Positions 45,905-55,060 of a stretch of DNA of 64,000 bases are shown here, piece after piece. The stretch lies in contig NZ_BNJF01000004.1 in NCBI RefSeq assembly GCF_016587355.1, forward strand, positions 682,001 to 746,000, written 5' to 3'. Numbering within the stretch: position 1 is the first letter of the stretch; each line of letters begins with the position of its first letter. Source of the DNA: Ktedonospora formicarum (GTDB taxonomy: Bacteria > Chloroflexota > Ktedonobacteria > Ktedonobacterales > Ktedonobacteraceae). The position numbers were made by a program, and so were the translations under genes. Below the pieces are notes generated by a model. It was not told the DNA's origin, made no database searches, and was given only the letters and a program-made list of their open reading frames with translations.

Positions 45905-46951
45905 ATGGATCTCGATTGGAAGCAGTATCGTCCGGCAGAAGGGACCGTCATTCTTAGTACGATCGATGCACATGCAGCTGGTGAGCCATTGCGCATCATC
46001 ACTGGTGGGCTTCCTCCCTTACAGGGCGCAACTATCCTGGAGCGACGACGCTTTATGCAAGAGCATTATGATCACCTCCGGAAGGCATTAATGTGGGAGC
46101 CACGTGGACATTTCCATATGTACGGGGCGGTGCTCACGCCGCCTGTCACGCCAGAGGCCGATTTGGGTGTGCTGTTTCTGCACAATGAAGGATATAGTAC
46201 CATGTGCGGACATGGCATTATTGCACTAGTGACCACGCTGGTGAAAACCGGCGCGATCAGCCCCCAGGGACCACATACGCCTGTCACCCTTGACACGCCA
46301 GCCGGGCTGGTTCGCGCAACGGCGCACCTTGATAGCAGTGGGCAAGTAGAACGCGTCTCGTTCCTTAATGTCCCTTCGTTTGTCTATGCACACGAGGTCG
46401 AACTCGACCTGCCGACCTACGGGAAGTTGGCGGTTGATATCGCCTTTGGCGGAGCCTTTTATGCGATTCTTCCAGCGGAGCGTGTAGGGTTGCGAGTGGC
46501 GCCGGAAGCAACTGCGCAGCTCGTGGCTGCAGGCTCAGCCATCAAAAAAGCGGTGAATGCCAGGCTCTCGATCACGCATCCGTTTGAAGAGGACCTGGGC
46601 TTTCTGTATGGCACGATTTTGACCGACGCCCCGCAAGATCCAACGCATCACAGTCGCAATATCTGCGTCTTCGCCAACGATGAGGTAGATCGCTCTCCAA
46701 CTGGGACTGGTGTGTCAGCTCGTTTGGCACTCCACGCGGCCCGGGGTGAAGTTGCCGACGATCAGCCAGTGGTGATTGAGAGTCTCTTAGGGGAAATGCA
46801 TACCTTCAGCGGGAGAGTCGCAGGACGGGCAGCGGTAGGACCCTTTGAAGCCATCATCCCTGAAGTTAGCGGAACAGCTTTTCTCACTGGTCGCCACGAA
46901 TTTCTCATAGAGGCCGCTGATCTACTTGGACAAGGTTTTTTGCTTCCCTGA
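45905..46951 (+). CDS. Trans-3-hydroxy-L-proline dehydratase (proline racemase family)
   Basis: This protein of 348 residues has the first catalytic site STMCGHGIIALVTTLV with Cys and His. The second site reads RSPTGTGVSARLAL, where proline racemases and 4-hydroxyproline epimerases have Cys (SPCGTG). Cys at the first site with Thr at the second is the hallmark of trans-3-hydroxy-L-proline dehydratases, which form pyrroline-2-carboxylate. The N-terminal TIDAHAAGEPLRIITGGLP motif fits the family. Start: ATG after AAGGAG. The partner reductase needed to reach proline is a plausible match to 48611-49558. Substrate is inferred from the active-site residues. Confidence 0.82.
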   Translation: MDLDWKQYRPAEGTVILSTIDAHAAGEPLRIITGGLPPLQGATILERRRFMQEHYDHLRKALMWEPRGHFHMYGAVLTPPVTPEADLGVLFLHNEGYSTMCGHGIIALVTTLVKTGAISPQGPHTPVTLDTPAGLVRATAHLDSSGQVERVSFLNVPSFVYAHEVELDLPTYGKLAVDIAFGGAFYAILPAERVGLRVAPEATAQLVAAGSAIKKAVNARLSITHPFEEDLGFLYGTILTDAPQDPTHHSRNICVFANDEVDRSPTGTGVSARLALHAARGEVADDQPVVIESLLGEMHTFSGRVAGRAAVGPFEAIIPEVSGTAFLTGRHEFLIEAADLLGQGFLLP

Positions 46952-47150
46952 GTTGTCACGCTGTCCATAGAGAGTCATGCCCTTTGGTCTCAAGCGCAGA
47001 GCCCTGTCAGTATTCCCTCATGCGGATCAGCCAGTTCTGTGGCACCCCGCTGTCCTCTCTGAGGCATTCGACTGCCCGTCAGCCAACAACTGGCTTCACA
47101 AGAACTTCGTCTAAACGCCAATAGGGATGTATTCCGAACTCCGAACCAAT

Positions 47151-47290
47151 CCGTTCTCCGAAACTTACCCATATATGGACAAGCCATACACAGTGTTCGA
47201 TTCCTGCTTCAATGCAGAGAGCAAACTTTTCGCTCGTCTTACCCCTGCTCCACAGGCGTCACTTCCCGCAGAACTTGCGGTACGCCGTTT
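47151..47290 (-). ncRNA. TnpB element right end / putative omega-RNA
   Basis: Downstream of the intact tnpB on the minus strand, this block is conserved with the ones at 13464 and 53776 (CCGTTCTCCGAAACTTACCC, ATGGACAAGCCATA, TTCCTGCTTCA, CACAGGCGTCACTTCCCG). In TnpB elements the guide RNA comes from the tnpB 3' end and this right end, with the guide beginning just outside it, here to the left of about 47151. Confidence 0.5.
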
Positions 47291-48511
47291 TCATTGTGCC
47301 AATGCCGCGAGATTTTTGGCGGCATTGTCATCTCGATCCTGCACGTTTCCACACTCCAGGCAGACAAAGACCCGATCCGAAAGCGTGAGCGCCTCATTGA
47401 CCCATCCACAACACGAACAGGTTTTTGAGGAGGGTTCCCAGCGCGAGGCCAGCAGCACCTTCACCCCTGCCTGCTCGGCTTTGTAAAGGATCTGCCGCTT
47501 GAACTCGTACATGCCCACATCGGCGATGGCTCGAGCCAATCTGCGGTTCTTGAGCATGCCTGCAATATGCAAATCCTCGAGCACGATCACACGCGGCCTC
47601 TCTTGATCGGGCTTGGTTCTCGCCACGATCTGAGCGGTCGCTTGGTGCAAGGCATCGTTACGCACGTTGGCGATCCGGGCATGCATCCGTGAGAGGCGCT
47701 GCTTTGCTTTCTGGCGATTGCGTGATCCTTTGGCCTTGCGGCTATGGCGTCGCGACGTGCGCTTCAACGCCGTGATCTTCTTGCGCAGCGCCCTGGGGTT
47801 CTCGAACGTACGTCCATCAGACAAGGTTGCCAGCCGCTTGATTCCCAGGTCAACTCCAATGACGTCACCTGTGGCGGCTTGCGGGTCTTTCTCTCCTTCG
47901 GCGTCCCCATGCACACAAATCGAGACAAACCACCTGCCTGCTTGCTCATGGATGGTGGCACTGCTGATCTTGACGTTCAGAGGGAGATAGCCGTGCTCTT
48001 TGAGTCGGAGCACCCCCAAACGGGGCAACTGGATGGCATCCGGAAACACCCGAATGCTCCCGGTGAAGCGAGCGCCACCGATGGCTTTCTTGCGGCTTTT
48101 GAAGCGAGGATAGCCACACTTGTCTTTCCATGTGCCCTCTTTTTTGAGCCGGCACTTGCGAAAAAAGTGCTTGAAGGCGGCATCCAGGTCACGCAAAGCC
48201 TCTTGGAAGGCGCACTTGCTGACCTCGCGCATCCAAGGCTCAGAGGGTTTGAGAGCATTGATCTCGCGATGCAGATCGATGGCGGTGGGCGTTTTCTGCC
48301 CAGCTTTGTAGGCCTCTTGTTTGCGGCGAAGACCATAATTGTACGCCCAGCGAGCGGCTCCGGCATGTTTACGGCAGAGCGTCTTTTGCGTGTTATTAAG
48401 ATCAAGTTCTCCCCGATACCCACGGACCAACTGTTGCTCTTCTCCCTCTGTCTCGAAAGTAGAACAAATACACCAGAAAACCACTCCTTTGGCAAGGGGG
48501 ACACATGTCAC
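47291..48511 (-). CDS. tnpB: TnpB RNA-guided nuclease (IS605/IS607 OrfB)
   Basis: This intact TnpB of 406 residues has an N-terminal helical domain (KHAGAARWAYNYGLRRKQEA). RuvC I is DVIGVDLGIKRLATLSDGRT, RuvC II PRVIVLEDLHIAGMLKNRRL, the zinc ribbon CSCCGWVNEA with CLECG, and RuvC III QDRDDNAAKNLAAL. All acidic residues and four Cys are present. No TnpA accompanies it, so it is a solo TnpB needing a transposase in trans. It lies between two genes of a likely hydroxyproline pathway. The exact start may be one of several in-frame starts downstream of 48511. Confidence 0.88.
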   Translation of the reverse strand: MTCVPLAKGVVFWCICSTFETEGEEQQLVRGYRGELDLNNTQKTLCRKHAGAARWAYNYGLRRKQEAYKAGQKTPTAIDLHREINALKPSEPWMREVSKCAFQEALRDLDAAFKHFFRKCRLKKEGTWKDKCGYPRFKSRKKAIGGARFTGSIRVFPDAIQLPRLGVLRLKEHGYLPLNVKISSATIHEQAGRWFVSICVHGDAEGEKDPQAATGDVIGVDLGIKRLATLSDGRTFENPRALRKKITALKRTSRRHSRKAKGSRNRQKAKQRLSRMHARIANVRNDALHQATAQIVARTKPDQERPRVIVLEDLHIAGMLKNRRLARAIADVGMYEFKRQILYKAEQAGVKVLLASRWEPSSKTCSCCGWVNEALTLSDRVFVCLECGNVQDRDDNAAKNLAALAQ

Positions 48512-48610
48512 TAATTGTCTACATCTGTCTCAAGAATAGAAAACTAATTATATCCCCCATCATCCCGCTTCCCACCTTGTTGTCTACGTTGCACAGATGC
48601 CCACAAAGAA

Positions 48611-49558
48611 TTAGAACACGACGCTCCGGCCAACTCCCTCCTGTTTCGCACGGTGATAGACGAGGCTGGCAGCAACCATATCCTCAGAGGCATGCCCCAT
48701 GGCCTTGTAGACGGTGATCTCGTCTGTAGATTGCCTTCCCTGGCCCTGGCCCAGCAAAACCTCACCAAGCTCGGTGCCAGAGCTTGCATCCAATCCAGCT
48801 AGTTCAGCACAGCCAGCTGGTGGCGGTTCGAAGGCCTGTCGAGCCTCCACGAAGAGGCGCGCTGAAGCTATCACCTTGGGGTCCAGTTCTCCGCCCGGAG
48901 GCGCATAGCCAACTGAGGTGACATGTACCCCAGGTGTGAGCCAGTCGAGGCGAATCACCGGCTCAACGGCATTCGTACACAGGCACACCACGTCGGCTCC
49001 ACGCACAGCCTCTTCAGCAGTCTCCACCGCACGTGCCCTGGCGTCGATGGCCGCCAGCTGCTCGGCATGAGTGAAGTGGCGCGAGGCAACACGAATCTCG
49101 GAGAAGGAACGAGTGTGGGGAAGCATCAAGAGATGCGCATGGCCCTGCACTCCAGCCCCGACAATCGCCAGCACGCGAGAATCTGTCCGCGCCAGAATTC
49201 GGGTAGAGAGGGCAGCAGCCCCAGCCGTCCGTAGCGCAGTAATGGAGGTCCCATCCATCAATGAGAGGGGAGTACCCGTCTCTGGATCGAACAAGCAGAT
49301 GAGGGCCTGGTGTACAGGAATGCCGAGCTGCTTGTTCCCGTGAAAGAGAGTGACCAACTTGACGGTGACTTCTCGGCTCTGCTGATAGGCTGGCATGGCG
49401 AGCAGAAGCCCGGTGTTGGGAACAGTGACTTCAATGCGTTTGGGGGCATTCACCTGGCCGCGACTTTGCGCCCTGAAGCCCTCGGAAAGCTGGTCCAAGA
49501 GCATCTCAGGGTCCAACAAGCTCTGGACCTCTGTTTCATTGAGCATCAAAATGTCCAT
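48611..49558 (-). CDS. Ornithine cyclodeaminase/mu-crystallin family reductase
   Basis: This protein of 315 residues has the family N-terminus MDILMLNETEVQSLLD, the substrate region TVKLVTLFHGNKQLGIPVHQ, TSITALRTAGAAALSTRILA, and a Rossmann motif LAIVGAGVQGHAHLLML. GHASEDMVAASLVYHRA closes it. Members act as ornithine cyclodeaminase, alanine dehydrogenase or pyrroline-2-carboxylate reductase. The nearby trans-3-hydroxyproline dehydratase-like gene makes pyrroline-2-carboxylate reductase the best guess. I set the start at 49558 because GGAGG lies 5 nt upstream; the TTG at 49573 would overlap that site. Apparently intact. Confidence 0.82.
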   Translation of the reverse strand: MDILMLNETEVQSLLDPEMLLDQLSEGFRAQSRGQVNAPKRIEVTVPNTGLLLAMPAYQQSREVTVKLVTLFHGNKQLGIPVHQALICLFDPETGTPLSLMDGTSITALRTAGAAALSTRILARTDSRVLAIVGAGVQGHAHLLMLPHTRSFSEIRVASRHFTHAEQLAAIDARARAVETAEEAVRGADVVCLCTNAVEPVIRLDWLTPGVHVTSVGYAPPGGELDPKVIASARLFVEARQAFEPPPAGCAELAGLDASSGTELGEVLLGQGQGRQSTDEITVYKAMGHASEDMVAASLVYHRAKQEGVGRSVVF

Positions 49559-49771
49559 AGGAACCTCCTGCAATCAGTAGAGAGTGTCATCAAAACCTCC
49601 GCTTCATTGTAGTACATGCAGAAGTAGAGAAGTACCTCCAGATACTTGATTACTCTGTGTTAGGGGTAGTGCTCCCCTGTTAGGAGTGCAGTCGTCACGA
49701 CCTGACCAACGGATCTGTTCTCATTGGCAACTCGGTGCTTGTTCACCAACGCCAAATACTTGAAAAGTAGT

Positions 49772-50215
49772 TCATAACGTGTTCATCGGATTATTGCCCT
49801 CTCCCTTGCGGCCCGTAGTAGCTAACGTAACGCAGGGCCTGGTCATTTTTACTTGAAGGATCTCAAGAACGGCGATCATGGCACAGCCAATGGCGTAGCA
49901 CGTAATATCGTTCCAATCAAAGACCGAACCCACAATAATTTGTAAGATGGTATTCTCTGATCCTATGAGACTGGCAACATCAAAAAACTGTAGGATTTCT
50001 ACTGTGAAAGCAATGAGAAAAACATACAGAGGTAAGAATGCAACGCGCTCCGGAAGAAATATTCGTAGGAAAGAATACACACCCCCTACAGCTAAAATAT
50101 CTCCTATGTAGGGGCGAACAAATGCATCATGAACAAAAATAGCAATCAATATTTCAACGGTAAGCAACAGAAGAAACATCAGAAAATAGAGACCTCGCTT
50201 TTTTCCCTTGGACAT
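49772..50215 (-). CDS. DUF2809-family membrane protein
   Basis: This 147-residue protein has four predicted membrane helices (GLYFLMFLLLLTVEILIAIF; FVRPYIGDILAVGGVYSFLR; ALPLY-type third helix; DWNDITCYAIGCAMIAVLEI). The VRPYIGD and DWNDI..Y..G motifs are typical of DUF2809. Function unknown. Start at 50215 (MSKGKKRGLY) is preceded by GGAGGG; the ORF opens further upstream at 50251 without support. Stands alone. Confidence 0.75.
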   Translation of the reverse strand: MSKGKKRGLYFLMFLLLLTVEILIAIFVHDAFVRPYIGDILAVGGVYSFLRIFLPERVAFLPLYVFLIAFTVEILQFFDVASLIGSENTILQIIVGSVFDWNDITCYAIGCAMIAVLEILQVKMTRPCVTLATTGRKGEGNNPMNTL

Positions 50216-50425
50216 AATGTCTGTTCCCTCCAAAAATAGACATTTGCTCACGTGTTCAACTTTTTCACATGAGTATGTTCATATTACTTTTTCAGTATGG
50301 ATAGACTCCAACCGCCCTCGTGCAAGCTCTGATTGCTTGTTTGGAGTGCCTGATTCTCGCGTTGCAGGTGCGCCAGTCCTTCATCCTTTGTGACGACTCC
50401 GCATAGGCTAAAGCCTAGCGGCTTC

Positions 50426-51605
50426 TCAGGAGGCTTGCGCCTCTTGAAGGCTCCGTCCGAGCCAAAGAGCTTTTCTGTTCAGTGCAGCATTGTGATCTCG
50501 ATCCAGTTCGCAGCCATACTCGCAAGAGTGCCAGCGTTCAGCAAGCGTCTTCTTGCGAACCGTGCCGCAACTGCTGCACACACGGGCTGGTGTACTTGGG
50601 ATCAACCTTTACCACCTGGACAGTACCAGCATTCTCAGCTTTGTACTCGCACATGACAATAAACATTGCCCAACCAGCATCCATGATCGATGTGTTCAAG
50701 CCAGACTTCGCACTGGCCCCGTTAGGGAGGCATTGTCCTGTCTCCTCATCCTGTTTCGGCTTCGCTCGTTTGGACAAGTTGGCAGGCGTGATATTCTCGA
50801 ACACGATGGTTTCGTAGGTATTCACTACACGGCGCGACCATCGATGAAGGGAGTCATTACGCTGGTTTCACACCTTCCTGTGAAGTTTCACAACGCGCTG
50901 GGCAGCCTTCTTGCGGCGATTACTCCCGCGCTTCTTTCTCGAAAGCGCTTGTTGAGCCTTTGCTCATCTCTTCCCAGCCTTGCGATACTGCTTCGGGTTC
51001 TCAATGACGTCACCTGTAGAGAGGGTTGCTCGTTTGCTCACCCCAAGGTCAATGCCCACTGCCTCATCTGTGTAGGGAGTGCGTGGCATTGCCTCTCCTT
51101 CACAGACAAACACCACATACCAGCATGACCCCTCGCGTTTAACAGTGGTTGTCTTGACCTTCCCTTGTAATTCACGATGCCACTTCACTTTGATTGCGCC
51201 AATGCCAGGAATCTGAAGCCGCTGATCGTTGATCTTCCAACCAGCAGCATCAGGAAAGAAGAAACTCTCATAGCTGCGTACCGACTAATAGCGCGGGTAT
51301 CCTGCTTTATCGCCACACTTACAGCGACGGTAGAAGGCTTTCTAGGCATTGTCTACGCAATGAAGCACATTTTGCAGGACGTGAGAGCCGATCTCTTGAT
51401 ACTCTCGCCTGATTTCATTGCGAATGACGGTGAGAGATCGGCATTGCGCTGCAAAACTGATGGACTCATGGGCATATCTCTATGCATCTTTTCGCTCTTG
51501 AAGCGCCGCATTGTAGAGTTCGCAACATCTTGCAAGCGTCCAATCCAGCTTCTCGACTTGCTTCTTGGTTGGGTAGAGTCTCAGTTTAGACGCTTTGATT
51601 GGCAT
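50426..51605 (-). pseudogene. tnpB: TnpB pseudogene with multiple stops
   Basis: The minus strand starts MPIKASKLRLYPTKKQVEKL with DWTLARCCELYNAALQERKD-A, then a stop. It continues KVKTTTVKREGSCWYVVFVC, EAVGIDLGVSKRATLSTGDV (RuvC I) and, near the end, CEYGCELDRDHNAALN (RuvC III). There are at least three in-frame stops and a frame change, so this copy is dead. Its start lies 20 nt inside the preceding ribbon-helix-helix gene. Confidence 0.8.
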
Positions 51606-51753
51606 CCTTGCTCTTCTCCTCCTCTCGTTGAATGTAGTCGCGTAAAGCCCAGATCACTTCACCATTGAACGAACGCTCGTGCTGCACTGCGAGTGTTTTG
51701 AGCGCTTCCCAGACATCAGGCGGGAAGCGAACTTGTATTTTCTTCTCATCCAT
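51586..51753 (-). CDS. Ribbon-helix-helix (Arc-like) protein overlapping tnpB
   Basis: This 55-residue protein has the ribbon-helix-helix pattern KKIQVRFPPDVWEALKTLAV then ERSFNGEVIWALRDYIQRE, with Lys/Gln-rich strand, two helices and the SFNGEV turn. It is likely to bind DNA as a dimer. The start at 51753 (MDEKKIQV) is preferred to the longer frame. It overlaps the tnpB start by 20 nt, so translation may be coupled. It is the only undamaged gene of its element and could repress transposition genes (inference). Confidence 0.7.
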   Translation of the reverse strand: MDEKKIQVRFPPDVWEALKTLAVQHERSFNGEVIWALRDYIQREEEKSKDANQSV

Positions 51754-51951
51754 GCACCTGTTATACATCTTAATTAGGTGTATGACAACGGCTGAAGCCA
51801 AACACGCCTGACCACTGCCGTTAAAACGGCATGGCTTGCGGCGGGCTAAAGCCCATCCTTTGTCATGAGCTTACTGTAGCAAATCGGCGTTCTTCTCTAC
51901 AACTGCATAGCCTATCTAAACAGTTACTAGTTTCGAAGGAGGTCTTTAAAT

Positions 51952-52170
51952 ATGAAACGCAATATTTCGATCGATAAATTCACTCAACTGGACTTCTGTT
52001 TTTTGGAATTGCTATATATGATGCATACAATGTCAGACACCGGATACTCTATGAAGCCGCTCATATCCTCAATCCACCAGAAGCTATCAGGAACAATTGA
52101 TACAGTAGGAATACCGAAGCTCTCGCATTCCCTGGGATATGCCACCATCATTGATCACAACGCTCGATAA
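51952..52170 (+). CDS. Unknown 72-aa protein with strong ribosome site
   Basis: AAGGAGGT lies 8 nt before the ATG, among the best ribosome binding sites in the window. The peptide (MKRNISIDKFTQLDFCFLEL; LLYMMHTMSDTGYSMK; GIPKLSHSLGYATII) has no signal peptide and no family I recognise. It could be a peptide precursor, a small regulator or the 5' remnant of a longer gene cut by the next segment. Confidence 0.45.
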   Translation: MKRNISIDKFTQLDFCFLELLYMMHTMSDTGYSMKPLISSIHQKLSGTIDTVGIPKLSHSLGYATIIDHNAR

Positions 52171-52539
52171 TCACGCCTTAGGCCAATTCACTATCAACAG
52201 TTTGACTTTTGCACTTTACACACATATACTCATAAAGATCATCTTTGCTGTCTGGTTCGTTGTAACCTTTCACCTCGCATCCCCTGGGCTGCGGAGGGAA
52301 ACATGGCAGTACAATGAGTATCTTTGGGAAATGATGCTCTCACTGAGAGTAAAGCGCAGATGTCCATGAACCTGCTGCTCCATGCGCGGTTGTTGGATGC
52401 GCCACGTGTCAGTGATCACCTTCTCCCGATCGTCAGGAGAATACGTATTCCCTCAGGCTGATCATCCTGAGCCGCCGAATAGGCGGTATAAGTTGATTAT
52501 TTCGTTCCTACATACACCGACAGGCTGGAAGGAGCCAAC
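52171..52539. other. No recognisable gene
   Basis: This 369-bp stretch separates the small gene from a GC-rich Nudix-like gene. Composition changes from AT-rich to GC-rich towards the right. I see no gene or repeat. Confidence 0.4.
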
Positions 52540-53540
52540 GTGTCTGGTGGAAACTGGGGGCCTAAGGTCCTCTCGGAAGAGTTCTCCACGGTCTTGCCCG
52601 TGGGACGTAAGGTTAACATCGACGAGTTCATCGCCGTTGCGCACAGCAAGCTGGTGCGCAACAACCACCCATTCGGCAAGCTGTTCTACACACCGTCCGG
52701 GGAGCGCCAGAACACTGGATCCCCGTGGCCACGGGGCGCTTCAGCATCACCTCCTCGCTGGTCTCGAAGGGAAGGTACCTGCGACCGGAGGTGCGGGAGG
52801 CGAGGGCTGCCCTGATCACAGAGGAGAAAGCAAAGGCGGCACGCAACGAGCGAGCCATCCTCCCAGACGAAAGGCGGGAGATCCTGAGCCTGACCGTCCG
52901 CCTGGAGACGGGACACCCCGAGTTGGTGTTGCTCACGGGCGACACCAACTATTACACCATCCGTACGCTGCAGGAACTGCGCATGAAGAAGGGCCGAGAC
53001 AAGCCGACGACCGTCGCCAGGTACTTCCAGAACCACTGGGGCATGAGCACCCTGGTGGAGGCGCGAGGCGACGACGGACAGCCGGTGCTCGTCTTCTCAA
53101 GGCGTAGCGCTCGGGTCGACTTCTACCCTGGCTGCTACAACGTGACAGCCAGTGGAGCGATGGAGAAAGACGACTTCGACGCCTTGGGTCAGATGAACCT
53201 GCTCCGGGTCGCCACCCGCGAACTGGGGGAGGAGACTGGGATTCAATTCGGTTCGAGTGACACGTACGAGGTGCTCGGGCTGGGGTACAACCCCGAGAAG
53301 AGCGACTGGAACCTCCAGACGCTCGTCCGGACCAACCAGCCTGCACGTGAGATCCTGGCGAATCGGGGCAAGGCCCCCGACGCCTGGGAGACCGATGACC
53401 TTTTCCTGGTCGACGCAAGTCGGCCGGAGACGGTGATCGCGGCACTCAGGAAGCACGAGAGCGAGTGGACGCCGACCGGCGCGGCGGCCGCAGACACCTA
53501 CCTGAGGCGCGTGTTCGGCTCCGTGGACCTTGCGGCCTGA
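52540..53540 (+). pseudogene. GC-rich Nudix-like protein, frameshifted
   Basis: A GTG start (52540) follows AAGGAG. The first frame reads WGPKVLSEEFSTVLPVGRKV and KLVRNNHPFGKLFYTPSGER. After a shift near 52706 (one missing C) the second reads WIPVATGRFSITSSLVSKGR, LRVATRELGEETGIQFGSSD and WETDDLFLVDASRPETVIAA. The RELGEETG segment is the core of a Nudix box, though the upstream Glu of the box is missing. Codons end mostly in G or C, unlike neighbours, which suggests transfer from a GC-rich donor such as an actinomycete. A hairpin terminator follows. Nudix proteins hydrolyse nucleoside diphosphates linked to another moiety; some act as sensors. Confidence 0.65.
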
Positions 53541-53557
53541 GGGACGTTGCGGTGGTA

Positions 53558-53583
53558 AGCCTGCACATGTTGATGTGCAGGCT
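53558..53583 (+). terminator. Hairpin after Nudix-like gene
   Basis: AGCCTGCACA (53558-53567) pairs perfectly with TGTGCAGGCT (53574-53583) around TGTTGA, 18 bp past the stop. Confidence 0.65.
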
Positions 53584-53775
53584 GCCAGGGCGGCGCGGCT
53601 TCAACACAGCTGCGCCTCCCTGGTCGCCGCCACCTCTTCAGAAGGTGCTCACCCAATATAGGCACAAAGCCGCTCTTTACGTTCATACTTCTCGTCCACC
53701 TACTGCATAGCTGTGTTTGGTACCCAGCCTCCCGCTACCTCCCCCTGTGCTGCCACTCTTCGTTTGGTACACTTG

Positions 53776-53900
53776 CCGTTATCAGGAACTTACCCAAACA
53801 TGGACAGGCCATATTTCGTGTCCTGTTCCTGCTTCATCCACCACTGCCTGAAGTTTCAGGTCTTACGCGATGTCCACAGGCGTCACTTCCCGTGTAACTC
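53776..53900 (-). ncRNA. TnpB element right end / putative omega-RNA
   Basis: This block starts CCGTTATCAGGAACTTACCC and contains ATGGACAGGCCATAT, TTCCTGCTTCA and CCACAGGCGTCACTTCCC, shared with 13464 and 47151. It overlaps the 3' end of the broken tnpB, as guide-RNA regions of such elements do. Confidence 0.5.
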
Positions 53901-55060
53901 ACGGTACGTCTCTCACCACCATTTTCGGCGAAAGCAGCTACGTTATAGGCAGCGTTCAAATCACGGTCCATGACCACGCCGCATTCCATGCACACAAACA
54001 CGCGATCCGCAAGCGTCAAGTCTTCTCTCACCCAACCGCAGGCATGGCATGTTTTACTCGATGGTTCCCACCGTGATACCAGTTTCACCTCAATACCGGC
54101 AAATGCCGCCTTGTAAAGGACTTGACGCTTGAACTCATACATGCCCACATCAACAATCGCTCGACTCAGCTTGCGGTTCTTGAGCATGCCACTGATGTTG
54201 AGGTCTTCCAGCACGATACACGTCGGACGTTCACTCTCGGGCTTGGTTCTCACCACAAGAGCGCTGGTTGCTTTGTGCAGGGCATCGTTTCTCACATTGG
54301 CTATGCGTGTGTGCATACGAGCTCAGCGGCGTTGGGCCTTTTTCTGATTGTTGGATCCTTTGACCTTACGAGAATGCCACCGTGACGTTCGTTTGAGGGC
54401 GGTGATTTTCTTGCGCAATGCCTTTGGGTTGTCAAACATACGACCATCGGAAACCACTGCCATCATCTTTCTACCTACGTCCACACCAATAGCTGCGCCC
54501 GTTGCTGGTATTGGTTCAGGCTGTTCCCTATGGAAACACACCGAAACAGACCAACGTCCTGCTTTTTCGCTTATCGTGGCGCTGCCGATCTTCACATTCA
54601 TGGGCAAGTACCCACGTTCTTTCAACTTGAGCAATCCTAGACGGGGTAACTGGAGAGCATCAGGAGAGACCTTGATCGCTCCTGTGAAGCGAGCGCCGCC
54701 TATCGCTTTTTTCTTGCTCTTGAACCGAGGATAGCCACACTTGCCCTTCCATAAGCCCTCTTTCTTGAGACGGCACTTACGCAAGAAGTGCCCAAAGGCG
54801 CTGTCCACATCTCTGAGGGCTTCTTGCAAGGCGCATTTTGAGACTTCATAGGCCCAGGGGATGTCCCTTTGTTTGAGCGCGTTGATTTCCCGATGCAAGT
54901 CAATCGCTGAGGGTGTTTTCCGTCCTGCTTTGTATTCTTCCTGCTTGCGACGGAGACCATAGTTGTACGCCCAACGAGCTGCCCCGCAATGCTTCAAAGC
55001 GAGCGTTTGTTGTGCATCATTGAGGTCTCATTCGACCCGATAGCCCTGCTTGACGAGCAT
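53834..55060 (-). pseudogene. tnpB: IS607 TnpB with two in-frame TGA stops
   Basis: A single 409-codon frame encodes KHCGAARWAYNYGLRRKQEE, AAIGVDVGRKMMAVVSDGRM (RuvC I), PTCIVLEDLNISGMLKNRKL (RuvC II), CHACGWVRED with CMECG and MDRDLNAAYNV (RuvC III). It is interrupted by TGA at about codon 11 (VE*DLN where relatives have VELDLN) and at 54320-54322. Both are nonsense changes at Leu-like positions, so the nuclease is dead. It overlaps the upstream tnpA by 67 nt and is a paralogue of the intact TnpB at 47291. Confidence 0.82.

Larger units (their letters stand above)
50400..51856 (-). mobile_element. Decayed IS200/IS605-type element with RHH gene and tnpB
   Basis: The left hairpins lie at 51817-51830 (GCCGTT/AACGGC) and 51843-51854 (GGGCT/AGCCC); the right-end hairpin lies at 50404-50417 (TAGGCT/AGCCTA). 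Between them are an intact ribbon-helix-helix gene and a tnpB with several stops. No tnpA is present. Confidence 0.65.

Noticed and set aside
53834..55060. UGA recoding (selenocysteine or Trp) in tnpB
   Set aside because: The two TGA codons stand at Leu-like positions, no selenocysteine element is apparent, and other genes use TGA as a normal stop.
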